From: Heterostelium multicystogenum
Taxonomy: Eukaryota > Evosea > Eumycetozoa > Acytosteliales > Acytosteliaceae
NCBI GenBank assembly: GCA_003667245.1
Contig: RCNN01000196.1
Span: 1-40,251 of the forward strand
Direction: 5' to 3'
DNA: 40,251 nt
The notes under the pieces are model-generated. The model ran no database searches. It was given only the letters and a program-made list of their open reading frames with translations, and was not told the DNA's origin. Position 1 is the stretch's first letter, and each line of letters begins with the position of its first letter. The position numbers and the translations under genes are program-made. Positions 1 through 10,300 of this stretch are shown here, piece after piece.

Positions 1-693
1 GATAGCACTAATAAAAACTAATGGATCCACCAATTCGTGTAGCAATGATATAACATACATTCCTCCACATGCAGCATTGATTAATTCGAACCTCTTGGCA
101 GCTTTTGGAGTTGAGGTACTATCATCATTTCCTTCTTCTTCCTCTTCGACGTCGTTTTCATCGATTTCCATTCCTCTTGAGTGTAGGAACTGTTTAATAT
201 CTTCTTTTTTCTCTTTAATTTGATCATCAGTCTTGGCTGAGTGCTAGGGTCAACTTCTGGGAAAATACATCGGCATACTAGTTTGATTTGAGTAAATATG
301 ATCGTGGAGATATTAAAGTATCGTTTGATAGTTACTGCATTCAAAAATATCAATGTCTCGCCAATGGATTGTGCTTCTCTAGCTTTATCGCATGTTACCA
401 AAAAAGCCTTTGACTTGTTCAGTAGTTCCAAACAATCTGCTATGTTTCTTTTGATGATTGATTGTCAGCATCATGCATTGCATAATGGAGAAAATGTCGT
501 ACGTACCTTCCATTTAGTATATCTTCCTTTATATAATGATTGTTGACCGGCAGTGGTGGTAGAAGTCAATTTTTTGTTTCTTTCTTGATTGATTCTTTTG
601 GTTGTAGTTGTTGTCTTCAGTAGTAGTAGTCGTAGATTGGTGATCTCTCTTTGTAGAACACTCAGTATTATTCTCTTTACTAGATTCACTCAT
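1..693 (-). CDS. Probable THUMP-domain protein (Tan1/THUMPD1-like), partial
   Basis: The gene is read on the minus strand from ATG at 693 and runs off the left edge. The N-terminus is Ser/Thr/Asn/Lys-rich (MSESSKENN...), followed by a basic stretch and KGRYTKWK. A likely intron begins with GTACGT at 506. Downstream, AFLVTCDKAREAQSIGE resembles the 'GFLVTCD..RE.Q...EA' segment of THUMPD1/Tan1 proteins. An acidic linker (about 130-170) and KRFELINAACGG follow. Members of this family act with Kre33/NAT10 in tRNA N4-acetylcytidine formation; that role is family knowledge, not visible here. The reading frame slips at least twice and the intron phases do not close cleanly, so no intact ORF exists as given. 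Family assignment rests on short similarity and is moderate to low. Confidence 0.42.
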
Positions 694-915
694 TTTCAGA
701 AAATGCTGTAATCATTTAAAAAATGAATTGTCTACAATGTTCATCGATTTTTGTTACATCATAAAACGAATTTAAATTTGAATATCTTTTGAATTGGGGG
801 TTCGTTGCAGAAGCTATGATCTGCCAACATAACTAATCATATTAAATTCCAAGAAATATGACATCTACTATTCACTCTCTGTTGATTATTGTTGTCGTTT
901 CATTGTAAATGTTAA
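694..915. promoter_or_regulatory. Short divergent intergenic region
   Basis: This 222-nt AT-rich gap separates the start codons of the THUMP-like gene (-) and the centrin gene (+). It must hold both promoters. I see no distinctive motif beyond A/T runs. Confidence 0.4.
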
Positions 916-1521
916 ATGATGGACTTTAAATCATTAGATGCCGATCAACAATTTGAAATAAAAGAAAGCATTCAATCTATTCAAAAATGATAACAACGGT
1001 ATCTATCTGCTACTCTATACTCTATATAGTATATAATATTCAAATAATAGAATGACTAATCTGGTTTTCTTAGCGAATATTGAATGTAATAAAGTTAAAC
1101 ATGCATTGAGAGCATTGGGTGTAGAAGCACAGAAGCAGGAGATCAATGATCTTGTGGAGTCAACGACCAAAGATCAAATATCAATATCATTCAATACTTT
1201 TAGAGAACTTGCTGCAAAGTTAATTGTAACTAACTAGTTTAAATGTATAGACCTTCGCAATTTAACTAACCTCCATATCAATTGTATTTTCAGACAAAGA
1301 GAGATTCATTTACATCTATGGACTATGCCTTTAAATTGTTTGATAAAGATAATTCTGGAAAGATCAGTTTATCAGATTTAAAGAGTGTTGCTTCTACATT
1401 GGGCGAAGATATTTCAGATCATCATTTGGAAATGATGATACAGATGGCCGACACCAATGGTGATGGATTAGTTGATAAGTCAGAGTTTATAAATTTGATG
1501 ACTACAAAGAAGATGTTATAA
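916..1521 (+). CDS. Centrin-like EF-hand protein
   Basis: There are three exons. Exon 1 runs from ATG at 916 (or 919) to 998, intron 1 is 999-1073, exon 2 is 1074-1225, intron 2 is 1226-1293 and exon 3 is 1294-1521. The product has four EF-hand units. The first two are degenerate (around KNDNNANIECN and ESTTKDQISIS). The third (DKDNSGKISLSDLK) and fourth (DTNGDGLVDKSEF) keep canonical Asp/Asn/Gly calcium ligands. The segment KHALRALGVEAQKQEI is the typical centrin inter-EF motif. Centrins act at centrosomes or basal bodies, and in amoebae at the nucleus-associated body. An extra A in the codon run at about 963-967 breaks the frame; removing it gives the canonical EIKEAF. Calmodulin is less likely because of the ALRALG signature and the two dead N-terminal hands. 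Confidence 0.85.
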
Positions 1522-1592
1522 CTGTTTGTTGTTATTATTATTGTATCTTATTAAACATAATCTAATAAAAGATAATTTTATTTCACACAAAT
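1522..1592. terminator. Shared convergent polyadenylation region
   Basis: Only 71 nt separate the centrin stop (+) from the DdCAD-1-like stop (-). AATAAA lies at 1564-1569 on the plus strand, and its complement TTTATT at 1577-1582 serves the minus strand. The two signals point toward each other, so the mRNA 3' ends probably overlap. Confidence 0.6.
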
Positions 1593-2301
1593 TTAATTCT
1601 CTCTGAGTAAACCAAAAGTGAATTGAGTGTTTCCAGTTTGGGAGACATCCATGTTGGCTGGGAAACCTTCAGTTTTACGGAAACTGATAACACCGGTGGA
1701 TGGGTCATACTTGAAGTAGATTGATCCGTTGGATACGGTTGCACCTGGCCATGCAACTTGTTGGCAGGTAATTTGGCATACAATTTCAGAATCTGGTGGA
1801 CTGAGATGTGGGATTGGGCATTGGACATAATCAGCACCATTGTTGGTTTTGACTGGAGAAACCTGGTATGGAATTATGGTGAAAGAGTATGTGTTGGGTG
1901 GGGAGCTCACCAATGAGTCCTTGCAAACCAACTTTACATCAATAGCATAACCAAATTGATTTTGGAGAACTTGGAACATGGACAATCCCTTGAGTGAGCT
2001 CAAATCATTATGGACTCCAGATTGCAATACTTCGTGAACTCCTGGTTCTGAGTTGTAAGAGTCATTATGTTGATAAGCATTGACCCAGGTTCCAGTTCCA
2101 ATGTTACACGAAAGGAATTTGTCTGTATACCATTTTACATCAGTTCCCTTAATATTCATTAATAATTTCCAGTAACAACTTACCATTGTATTGGTCATTT
2201 GGAGCAAAGGCAATTGAGTCACCTTGTTTGTAGGTAACAGCGGTACCAGAGAGGTTTTTAGCAGTGTAGAAAATTGCTTGAGTTGGAGTTGGTGTAGTCA
2301 T
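1593..2301 (-). CDS. cadA: DdCAD-1-like calcium-dependent cell adhesion protein
   Basis: Read from ATG at 2301 with one intron (2123-2183, GTAAG...ACAG), the protein is about 215 aa, matching the roughly 213 aa of D. discoideum DdCAD-1. The splice joins ...NDQYN to DKFLSC, the same place as NDKFMSC in DdCAD-1. Further matching blocks are GLSMFQVLQNQFGYAIDVK, ITPYQV-like TIIPYQVSPV, PIPHLSPPDSEIV and NGSIYFKYDPSTG. DdCAD-1 is a two-domain crystallin/immunoglobulin-like Ca2+-binding protein. It mediates homophilic adhesion in early development and reaches the surface without a signal peptide. No signal peptide is seen here either, because the N-terminus is MTTPTPTQ. This is one of the few genes in the window with no frame slip. 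Family certain, strict orthology not tested. Confidence 0.92.
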
Positions 2302-2799
2302 TTTAATGAAATAGAAGAAGTTATCTGTTTGATTTGATAATGAAAAATGAAAATAGGATCCTATTTATACCATTTGTTCAGCAATGGTTCTAAAGAAATC
2401 CATTTTAAACAAACATTTGAGAGAATATCTATTTTGTAAACTAACCTAAAATTAACTCTCTTTCAGAATGTTCCCACTCATTTTTTTAAACAACCAATGT
2501 TTTTGTAGTTTGCCATCAAGAAGTTCAACCCAATAAAATAAACAAGTTGAACTTAATTCATTTTTTAGCAATGAACCAAATTACAAAAGATTCTAATTTA
2601 AACATTGTTTATTGTTTTAATCAAACATCTTAGTTACAAATAAAGTAAGTGCCAACACTCTTACTCTTTGGTGGTGAAGGTAGTTACTTGTGATAATCTT
2701 TGTCAGTTTACAAACTTGGGGTTTGCAGTTAGATTTTGAACTGTTAAATTTTTATATTATTTGAAAGAAGTTTGTGAGCAGTTTTTCAATGGAAAGAAT
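2302..2799 (-). promoter_or_regulatory. Upstream region of the DdCAD-1-like gene
   Basis: This 498-nt AT-rich spacer lies between two minus-strand genes. It holds the halogenase 3' end and the adhesion-gene promoter. It contains several poly-T/poly-A runs. I see no coding signal and no clear named element. Confidence 0.35.
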
Positions 2800-4745
2800 T
2801 TATTTTGATTTCCATGGGATTGCTAGACTATTATATTTATAGTTCACAAATTCCTTTGTTGTTCTGTCGAAATAGTCGTCAGAAATGGGGACACCCATGT
2901 GAATTAGATCATGCCAACATGACTTTAGTCCTGAATAAGCCAATGTCTTTAAGGTGTGTGAAAGCATCCATTGGAAATCACTGTTAAGCATCATTTGTGA
3001 CCAACCAAATGTACGTGACATCATTTTTATCATTGCGAGCATTTGGTAGAAATGAGACCAATATAAATACTTGGGGAAGTTGAGTCTCTTATGTCCTATC
3101 ATGCATACAACAATTGCTTTATCATAGTCCCAAGATGATGTTGGACACCAACGACCAAGCAATTGTCCTCCACGATGATTGTCCATGAATCCTACATTGA
3201 TTCCTTGCTCATTGATATAGTCCATAGTATTTAGCATACGATCACGGAACTCAATCACTCTATGATTGTTATCCGCAAATTCATTTGCAAAAATAGGGCA
3301 TAGATGATACTTTCCTAGATATGATGGTAGAATGATACCAAAGTAGCTTAGGGATTCAACATAGATTCTCCATGACATAATTGAAGCATTACCCAAGTGA
3401 TCAGAATGTTTCTTAATTAAATGGTTGTTCGTTTGGGTTATGGCTCTTATGAATTTATCATAAGCTTGCTGTCTTATTTTTCGCACCTTGGTGGGTCTCC
3501 AGCTAAACGATGTTTTGTCAATGCGGTAAGACATTCTACCTCCAAAGCAATCATTACCATACCAGTTGAATAGAATGGGTCAAAAAATTGCAGCAGCATC
3601 ACCCAATACAGCCCAGTTATCTTCTGAAAAGAATGTTTTTGATGTATGAGCTAATTTAGGCATCTATGAAAATCAACAATTTCACCACTTTTGATTATAT
3701 TATAAAGGATCTTTTGATTTGTTTCTAAAAATGACATGAATTTCTCCATTCTGAACATAATTAATTACAATATGGAAAACGAATTCTTACTAACAATACT
3801 TACGAATTAAATTCACTTGGATCATATTTATCACGATGATAAGAAACTCCAATTGAGAAATCATGAGTACTTCTTTCAATGGGGATCATCCATATCCAGT
3901 ATCCTGGTCCAAAGAAATGGTTGGTTGCATAAAACCAACTGGCAGTAACGGATGGATCATTGAAATCAAAGAGGGATTTATCAGTGTTTTTAACACGTAA
4001 CCAAGTTGAGGCATTTTGAAGACCAAAAAGATGTTTTGGATCTTTCAAAATATTATCAGTTCTAGTTCCAATAATGAAATTTCTTCCACTGGCATCTGCT
4101 ATATAATCTGTAGTTATAGTTATTCTCTCCAAAGGTTTTTGATCTTCAAATCTATCCTCCTCTGATAGAAGTTGGATATCAATTTTCTTGATTGAGTTAC
4201 CAGATCCAATATCAACATCCTTGGACACGACCATGATAGTATACAGCACCTTGTTTTTGTACCATTTGGAGAAGATCTTTTTCTATTTTTGCACGATTCA
4301 ATTGGAAAGCTTGAATATCAGGATTCTTAATAGCCCAAGTAGAGTAGTAGTCTGACATGGTATCAGTTTTTCTGTTATCCTTAGGCCAGTGAAACTGGAG
4401 AGAGAATTTTGGTGGGTGATTTTCAATGAGATAATCTTGTAACTCTAATTCTCTGGCAAAAAAATAATCCACTGATTTCGACAGTTGATTCACCAACTTT
4501 ATAATCTTCAGCCAAGTTGTTTCTTATGGTGCTTCTTGGATCAATGATTGCCACTCGTTTGTTACAAAGCTCTGGAATCTTTAGAAGCAAATGTCTGGCA
4601 GCAGATAGACCAGCGATACCAGCCCCAATTACCACCACATCATAGTGACTATTAATTGTGGAGGAGGGGGTGTTATTGTTGACTTTATATTTTTTTGACT
4701 TTTAGGAAATTTTCCTATGACAGGAATAGAGTCTATGGATTCCAT
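2800..4745 (-). CDS. chlA: Flavin-dependent halogenase (ChlA-like)
   Basis: Read from ATG at 4745 (MESIDSIPVIGKFPKS...) to the stop at 2800, with one intron at 3751-3803; the product is about 610-620 aa. Motifs in order: the FAD-binding Rossmann motif VVIGAGIAGLSAARHLL (GxGxxG), KVGESTVEISG, the halogenase hallmark WIWMIP (WxWxIP), GDAAAIFDPFYSTGM near the C-terminal FAD site, and a long helical C-terminal part. WxWxIP separates flavin halogenases from flavin monooxygenases. The family uses FADH2, O2 and chloride to chlorinate activated aromatic rings; D. discoideum ChlA makes chlorinated DIF-1. The frame slips at about 4655-4680, 4458-4464 (A7 on plus strand), 4223, 3672, 3582-3587 and 3478-3483, mostly in homopolymers. 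It is transcribed away from the Steely PKS. The symbol is provisional: family sure, orthology inferred. Confidence 0.86.
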
Positions 4746-7315
4746 TTACAAAATTTGTTTTGTTCCAAATTAACAATAGGATTAAACTTTAAAAATATCC
4801 TATTTATTTATATTTAAATGTATTATTTTTGTTTTAAATATTAAATACATTTTAATTAAATATTATATGAATTTTAAAAAAAGTGTAAGGTTCAGTGTGA
4901 TACATATTAATCATTTATAGGTTACATAATCTAGAATTAAATATTAATATGGTGGTTGGTGGTATGTCTCTCTGTTTTTAAAGTAACAATGAATTTAAAA
5001 ATAGAAATTTACTATTGACTAACAAACGAATGTTACTATATCAGCTTATATTTAATGGGAAACAAGAGTCAACCAACATCTCTAGGTGTTACTATGTTAT
5101 TGGACATACTCTAGGTGTATCTAGCGTAAATAGTGGTGTGTTTGAAGATTTTAATATATTATCTAACACCAACCTATTACATAATAGAATTTTCAAGATC
5201 ATCTTTTATGAAAAACAATAGATCACTTGGATATTTGTGGTATGGTATGGGGGAGTAGATAGTGAGGTTACCCAGAGTTCATACCAATATCACACGACAA
5301 TTGCCTTTTATAATACTATTGATACACCATGTTTAATTGTTAATATAATCAAAATATAATCAAAAGGTAGATTACATTGAATTTGTTCAAACATGTTTAT
5401 TTGTTTGTTTTCTTGTTTGGTAACTTGCCTCAATAAACATTAACATTTCGATCTTTATCTATTTTCTAAATTGGTTTTCCTTCATCAAATTTGATTCCAA
5501 ACATTTAATATTTTATTATTTTATTAATTTATATTAATTTATAAATGAATATTAATTAGTTAATTTTTTATGAATAACTGTTGCACGAGTATTTGCACAT
5601 GACCAATCAGATTTTGATTTATTTCAGTCTGTTCTATTGATATTGTTGACTTCATCGACAAGAACCATTTTGGGCATTGAGCAAAACTTTTCATTTTAAT
5701 TTTGCAAAAAATTGATTGGATTGGTCCCTTTAATAATGAAGGTCCACAATCGACAATGAAAGGATATTTTTCATCAATTCCCCTAGATGTCAAACTGTCA
5801 AGATGCATCTGCTGACATGAAAATGAAACGAACGGTTTTTACAATACAAATTCCATTCATTTTTAAAATAACAAAGCGCTGCTGATGTTGTAAAGGTTTC
5901 TATTGAGTCAAGTACAAATGACACCAACCTTCAAACTACTTCTTTTTCTGTCTTTAAAAGAAAAATGAACAACAAAATGGTTGATAAGTGATGTCATCTC
6001 GAAGTGATATGCGGAGGAGGTCAAATTTAATTTTTTAGATAATTTCCAAATCAAAAACAGTACACATTTAACAGTACAAAAAATTGGAACCAACCTGACT
6101 TCACTTGATAAATTGAAGTGATTGGACTTTTGAAAGTGTTTTATCATTTTCTAGAATATCCCAAATGCATAGTACTACCATTTTAGTGCTACCAAGTGAG
6201 AAAACCTATTTAACCATGGACTATGCTAATTTGTAACATCAATTTGTATTGGTAAGCAACTCCTACCGGACACTTCAACAAATGAATAGGTGCTGAAAAG
6301 GTTAACTCTTTCCACAACTATCTTTATAAATAGAGTTGATATTTGATGATCAAAAAATTATACTTTAATTCCTTGATATCTTTTAAATACACAAATTAAA
6401 AATATATATATATATATATATATTATTCTTATAACACTACTAAGATTTATCTTACTATATCTGGGGAAGCATATCTCTTTAATAAAGGCTGTTACACCCT
6501 AACATCCAAAAAGAATAACTTCCTTACATAGATTAAATCTATATTATTACATAGAAACACTCACACACACATTAATTCACACTCACATACATATATACCA
6601 ACTAATATTTTATTACGACCAACCATTTGTTCAGTAATAATAATAATAAAATCTAAATCCATCTATCGTTAATATTTTTAAAACACCACATGTACACACT
6701 ACTACTGTTTTTTTAAAACAAGTGATAAATAATTTGTAACGCTACATTTATGTAAGTATGAAACAATGCAAACGAAATTAATCCATATCCTACTCGTTTC
6801 ATTATTATATTATGCACATTCTGTTCTATTTAATTGCATTGGTTCTCGTGGACATCCTCTTTTAATGAGAATATGAAAACATTTATATACTTTTACAGTT
6901 GACCAATTACATTTGGTTTGGAGGGTGTATTTATAAATATTTCGTACCTTTCCGTAACCCCCCAATAATCGTTGAAGAGACAGTAACACGCATGAGACAT
7001 ATATTTATAAATATATTTTGAAAACATATTTATAATAACAAAAAAGTTGGATCTTTATATATAATCTTTCAGTTAAATTTACATTTATAATTTACGTATG
7101 ATCTAATTAATATTATTTAAGATCTATTCCAAGTTAATTGTATCTATCTAAATCTTGAATATTCTTAAAATTTTATAAAAATACATATATTCTAAATAGA
7201 ATTGTTCCCATTTTCTATTTATTTCTTTGTATTTCCAGTTCCAATTTAATAAAACTAATCACATTTACAATTTCAACAAAACAAATTACAAATAGAAAAT
7301 ACATTGCAAAAAAAA
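4746..7315. promoter_or_regulatory. Divergent halogenase/Steely control region
   Basis: This 2.57-kb AT-rich region lies between two start codons facing away from each other, so it must contain both promoters. It holds two copies of TCTAGGTGT 29 nt apart (5081-5089 and 5110-5118), a nearby GGTGTG (5135-5140), ACACCC at 6494-6499 and GGGTGT at 6923-6928. GGTGT/ACACCC cores resemble the CA-rich/G-box elements of developmental Dictyostelium genes. No regulator binding is shown. Minus-strand open frames at 5560-6147 resemble nothing I recognise and look like noise. Confidence 0.45.
6402..6423. repeat. (AT)n microsatellite
   Basis: A pure run of about eleven AT dinucleotides lies in the Steely upstream region. 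Such tracts are common in dictyostelid intergenic DNA and length-variable. Confidence 0.9.
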
Positions 7316-10300
7316 ATGTCAAGAAAAGAAGCCATTGCTATTGTTGGTATTGGATGTAAATTCCCTGGAAATATTAAAAATATTGATGAGTTCTGGAAGG
7401 TTGTAGCCAATGGCTCTGATTGCCTAACTACAATTCCAACTGATCGTTGGAATGCCGACATTGTGGCATCCAAAGAATTTAAGCTTAACAATAGACTTGG
7501 AGGTTATATAGAGAATATTGATCAATTTGATCCTGAATTTTTTGGAATGTCTCCCAAAGAAGCTGCACAAATAGATCCGCAACAGAGACTTGTTTTACAA
7601 GTATGTAAATACTTACAAGGTCCTCTCTATGATATACTTACCGTTTTTTTTACAAACAGGTCGCCATGGAAGCACTGGAAGATGCAAATATGTCATTTAA
7701 GCAACTTAAAGGAAGTGATGCTGGTGTTTTCATTGGATCAAGTTCATCTGATTATTTGAGAACATTGGGAATGAGCGATATTAATCAATTTACAACTCAA
7801 GGAACCAATCCATCGTTCTTATCCAATCGTTTATCATACTTTCTGGATATATCAGGTCCAAGCTTAACTATCAACACTGCCTGCTCTTCATCGTTGGTCG
7901 CAATTCATCTCGGTGCCCAAAGTATTTGGAGAGATGAGTGTAGAGTAGCCATTGTAGGTGGAGTAAATCTTATCACCAGTCCAATACAATCTTTGGATTA
8001 TGGAGAAGCTGGTCTTCTTAATACTGAACCAGATGGACGTTGCTATAGCTTCGATCAACGTGCAAGTGGATATGTAAGATCTGAAGGTGCAGGTATTTTA
8101 ATTCTAAAAAATCTCTCTGATGCCATTAAAGATCGTGATGAAATCCATTCTATCATTTTAAATACTGCTACCAATCAAGTATGTTGATATTAACAAGCAA
8201 ACATTGTTGAATACACGTATTAATTCCTTTCTTTCATAGAATGGACAAACATCACAAGGAATAACATCACCAAATGCTGCACAACAAGAATCATTATTAA
8301 ATACTCTCATGGAAGGAGCTAATGTTGTTCCAAGTGAAATCGGTTACTTTGAATGTCATGGAACAGGAACTCAGATGGGTGATGCCAACGAAACAGAAGC
8401 CATTGGAAATAGTATTGGTTTACATCGTGAGTCAGCACTACCAATTGGAAGTGTAAAGAGTAATCTTGGTCATCTCGAAGGTGCATCCGGTATTTGTGGT
8501 TTAATTAAAACCATCGCATGCATTAAAAACAAAATGATTGCTCCAATCTGTCCTGCCGGATTCGAAAAGTTGAATCCAAAAATTGAATTCGAACAGTTGA
8601 ATTTGAATGTTCCAACATCGCTCATGGAATGGAATGAAGAACAACGTCTAGCTGTTGTAAATTCTTTCGGTGTAGGTGGTTCCAATGCCAGTATTTTGCT
8701 TGCAAACTATCGACATTCCCTCAAGAATTCTAATGACTCGGTCGAGTCAGTCAATGGTGTTGTTGAAGAGTCAACCATTTCACACATGGAGGTATTCAGT
8801 GTGTCAGTAAACTCCAGCGATAAAGAACATTTGAAGCAACGTGTCCAAGATATGATCGATTACCTGAATACCAATGGAGATCAAGTCGTTCTAAAGGACA
8901 TCTGCTACACATCAAATGTCCGTACCAACCAACTTTCAAATCGAGTATCTTTTATGGTTGAATCGGTGTCTGACCTAAAGGATAAGCTCGGTCAGTTCCT
9001 CTACTGTGAGGAAGATGATCTTCCATCAACCATCTTTTTGAAAGATAATTCTGAAAATTTTTCCACCAAGAAATTGGCATTTGTATGCTCAGGACAAGGT
9101 CAACAATGGATTGCTATGGGTAAAGAGCTGTTTGATAGCTCACCAATATTCCGTGCAGAGTTTATGAAGTGCTCCAGCTTGTTCCAAGCACTCTCTGGTT
9201 GGTCTATTATTGATAAGCTATTTGATCCACGTAACACCGAAGCAATTCATGATACCTGGCTAGCTCAACCTTCCATTTTTGCAGCCCAAGTGGGTATCTC
9301 TGCTGTTTTGAAATCTGCTGGAATCGTTCCTGCCTCAGTGATTGGTCATTCACTTGGCGAGGTAGTTGGTGCATATCTTGCCGGTATTCTCACATTGGAA
9401 GATGCAACCAAGTTGATGTGGACTCGTAGTCACCTTCAAAATAAGACTACTGGTACTGGTAAAATGGTCATTGCTGTCATCTCCAAGGAAGAAATTCTTG
9501 CTGTTGCTGAACGTTATTCGTTTGCAAACAAAATCTCAATTGCAGGCAACAATTCTTCGAAATGTGTTGGCATATCTGGAAGTATTGCAACAATGGATGC
9601 ATTTATGAATGTCATGAAAGATGAGCACATTGCCTACAAGCCAATTCGTATCAATGCTGGATTCCATAGCTATTTGATGGACACCATCAAGGAAGAATTC
9701 TACTCTCTCTACCCAAAGATCACCCATAATCCCCCACAAGTTCCATTCTACTCAACAACCACTGGAAAGCTTATTGATGAAACCAACTATCATGAGATGG
9801 GTGTTGATTACTGGTGGTCCAATATCCGTGAAACTGTTATGTTCAAAGAAGCACTTGGTGAGCTTGTTTCCAACGAGACCTTTGATGGATTCATTGAGAT
9901 TTCAACCCATCCCATCATTTCTTTCTTTGTAAACCACATGATCCGTGAACGCTCCACCAATCACTTCATTCTTCCAACAATGTCGCGTGATTCCTCTAAC
10001 TTTGATACATTGATGAATCTATTCTCCAAACTTAGTGTCAACGGATATGACATTGAATGGGATTCTATCTATCTTCCTCGCAAACACAACACTGTTAAGC
10101 TTCCCGGACGTCGTTGGAATATGGATACCTACTGGGTTGAAAACGTTCAATCCAAGATGGATCGTTTAGATGTTCCCAAATGCGCATCACTCACTCGTAG
10201 ACTCGCTTCCTTTACACCAACGTTTGAGGTGATTTTGAGCAATGCAAGACTACATTATCTGTCAGACCATCGTATCCAAAATCAAGCAATCGTACCATAC

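Noticed and set aside
2800..4745. Ordinary flavin monooxygenase or geranylgeranyl reductase as identity of the minus-strand gene
   Set aside because: WIWMIP (WxWxIP) together with VGESTVE and FDPFYSTG is the flavin-halogenase combination.
5560..6147. Two minus-strand open frames of about 80 codons between halogenase and Steely, considered as a possible missing O-methyltransferase
   Set aside because: No SAM-binding glycine motif or other recognisable family pattern. Composition matches the surrounding noncoding DNA.
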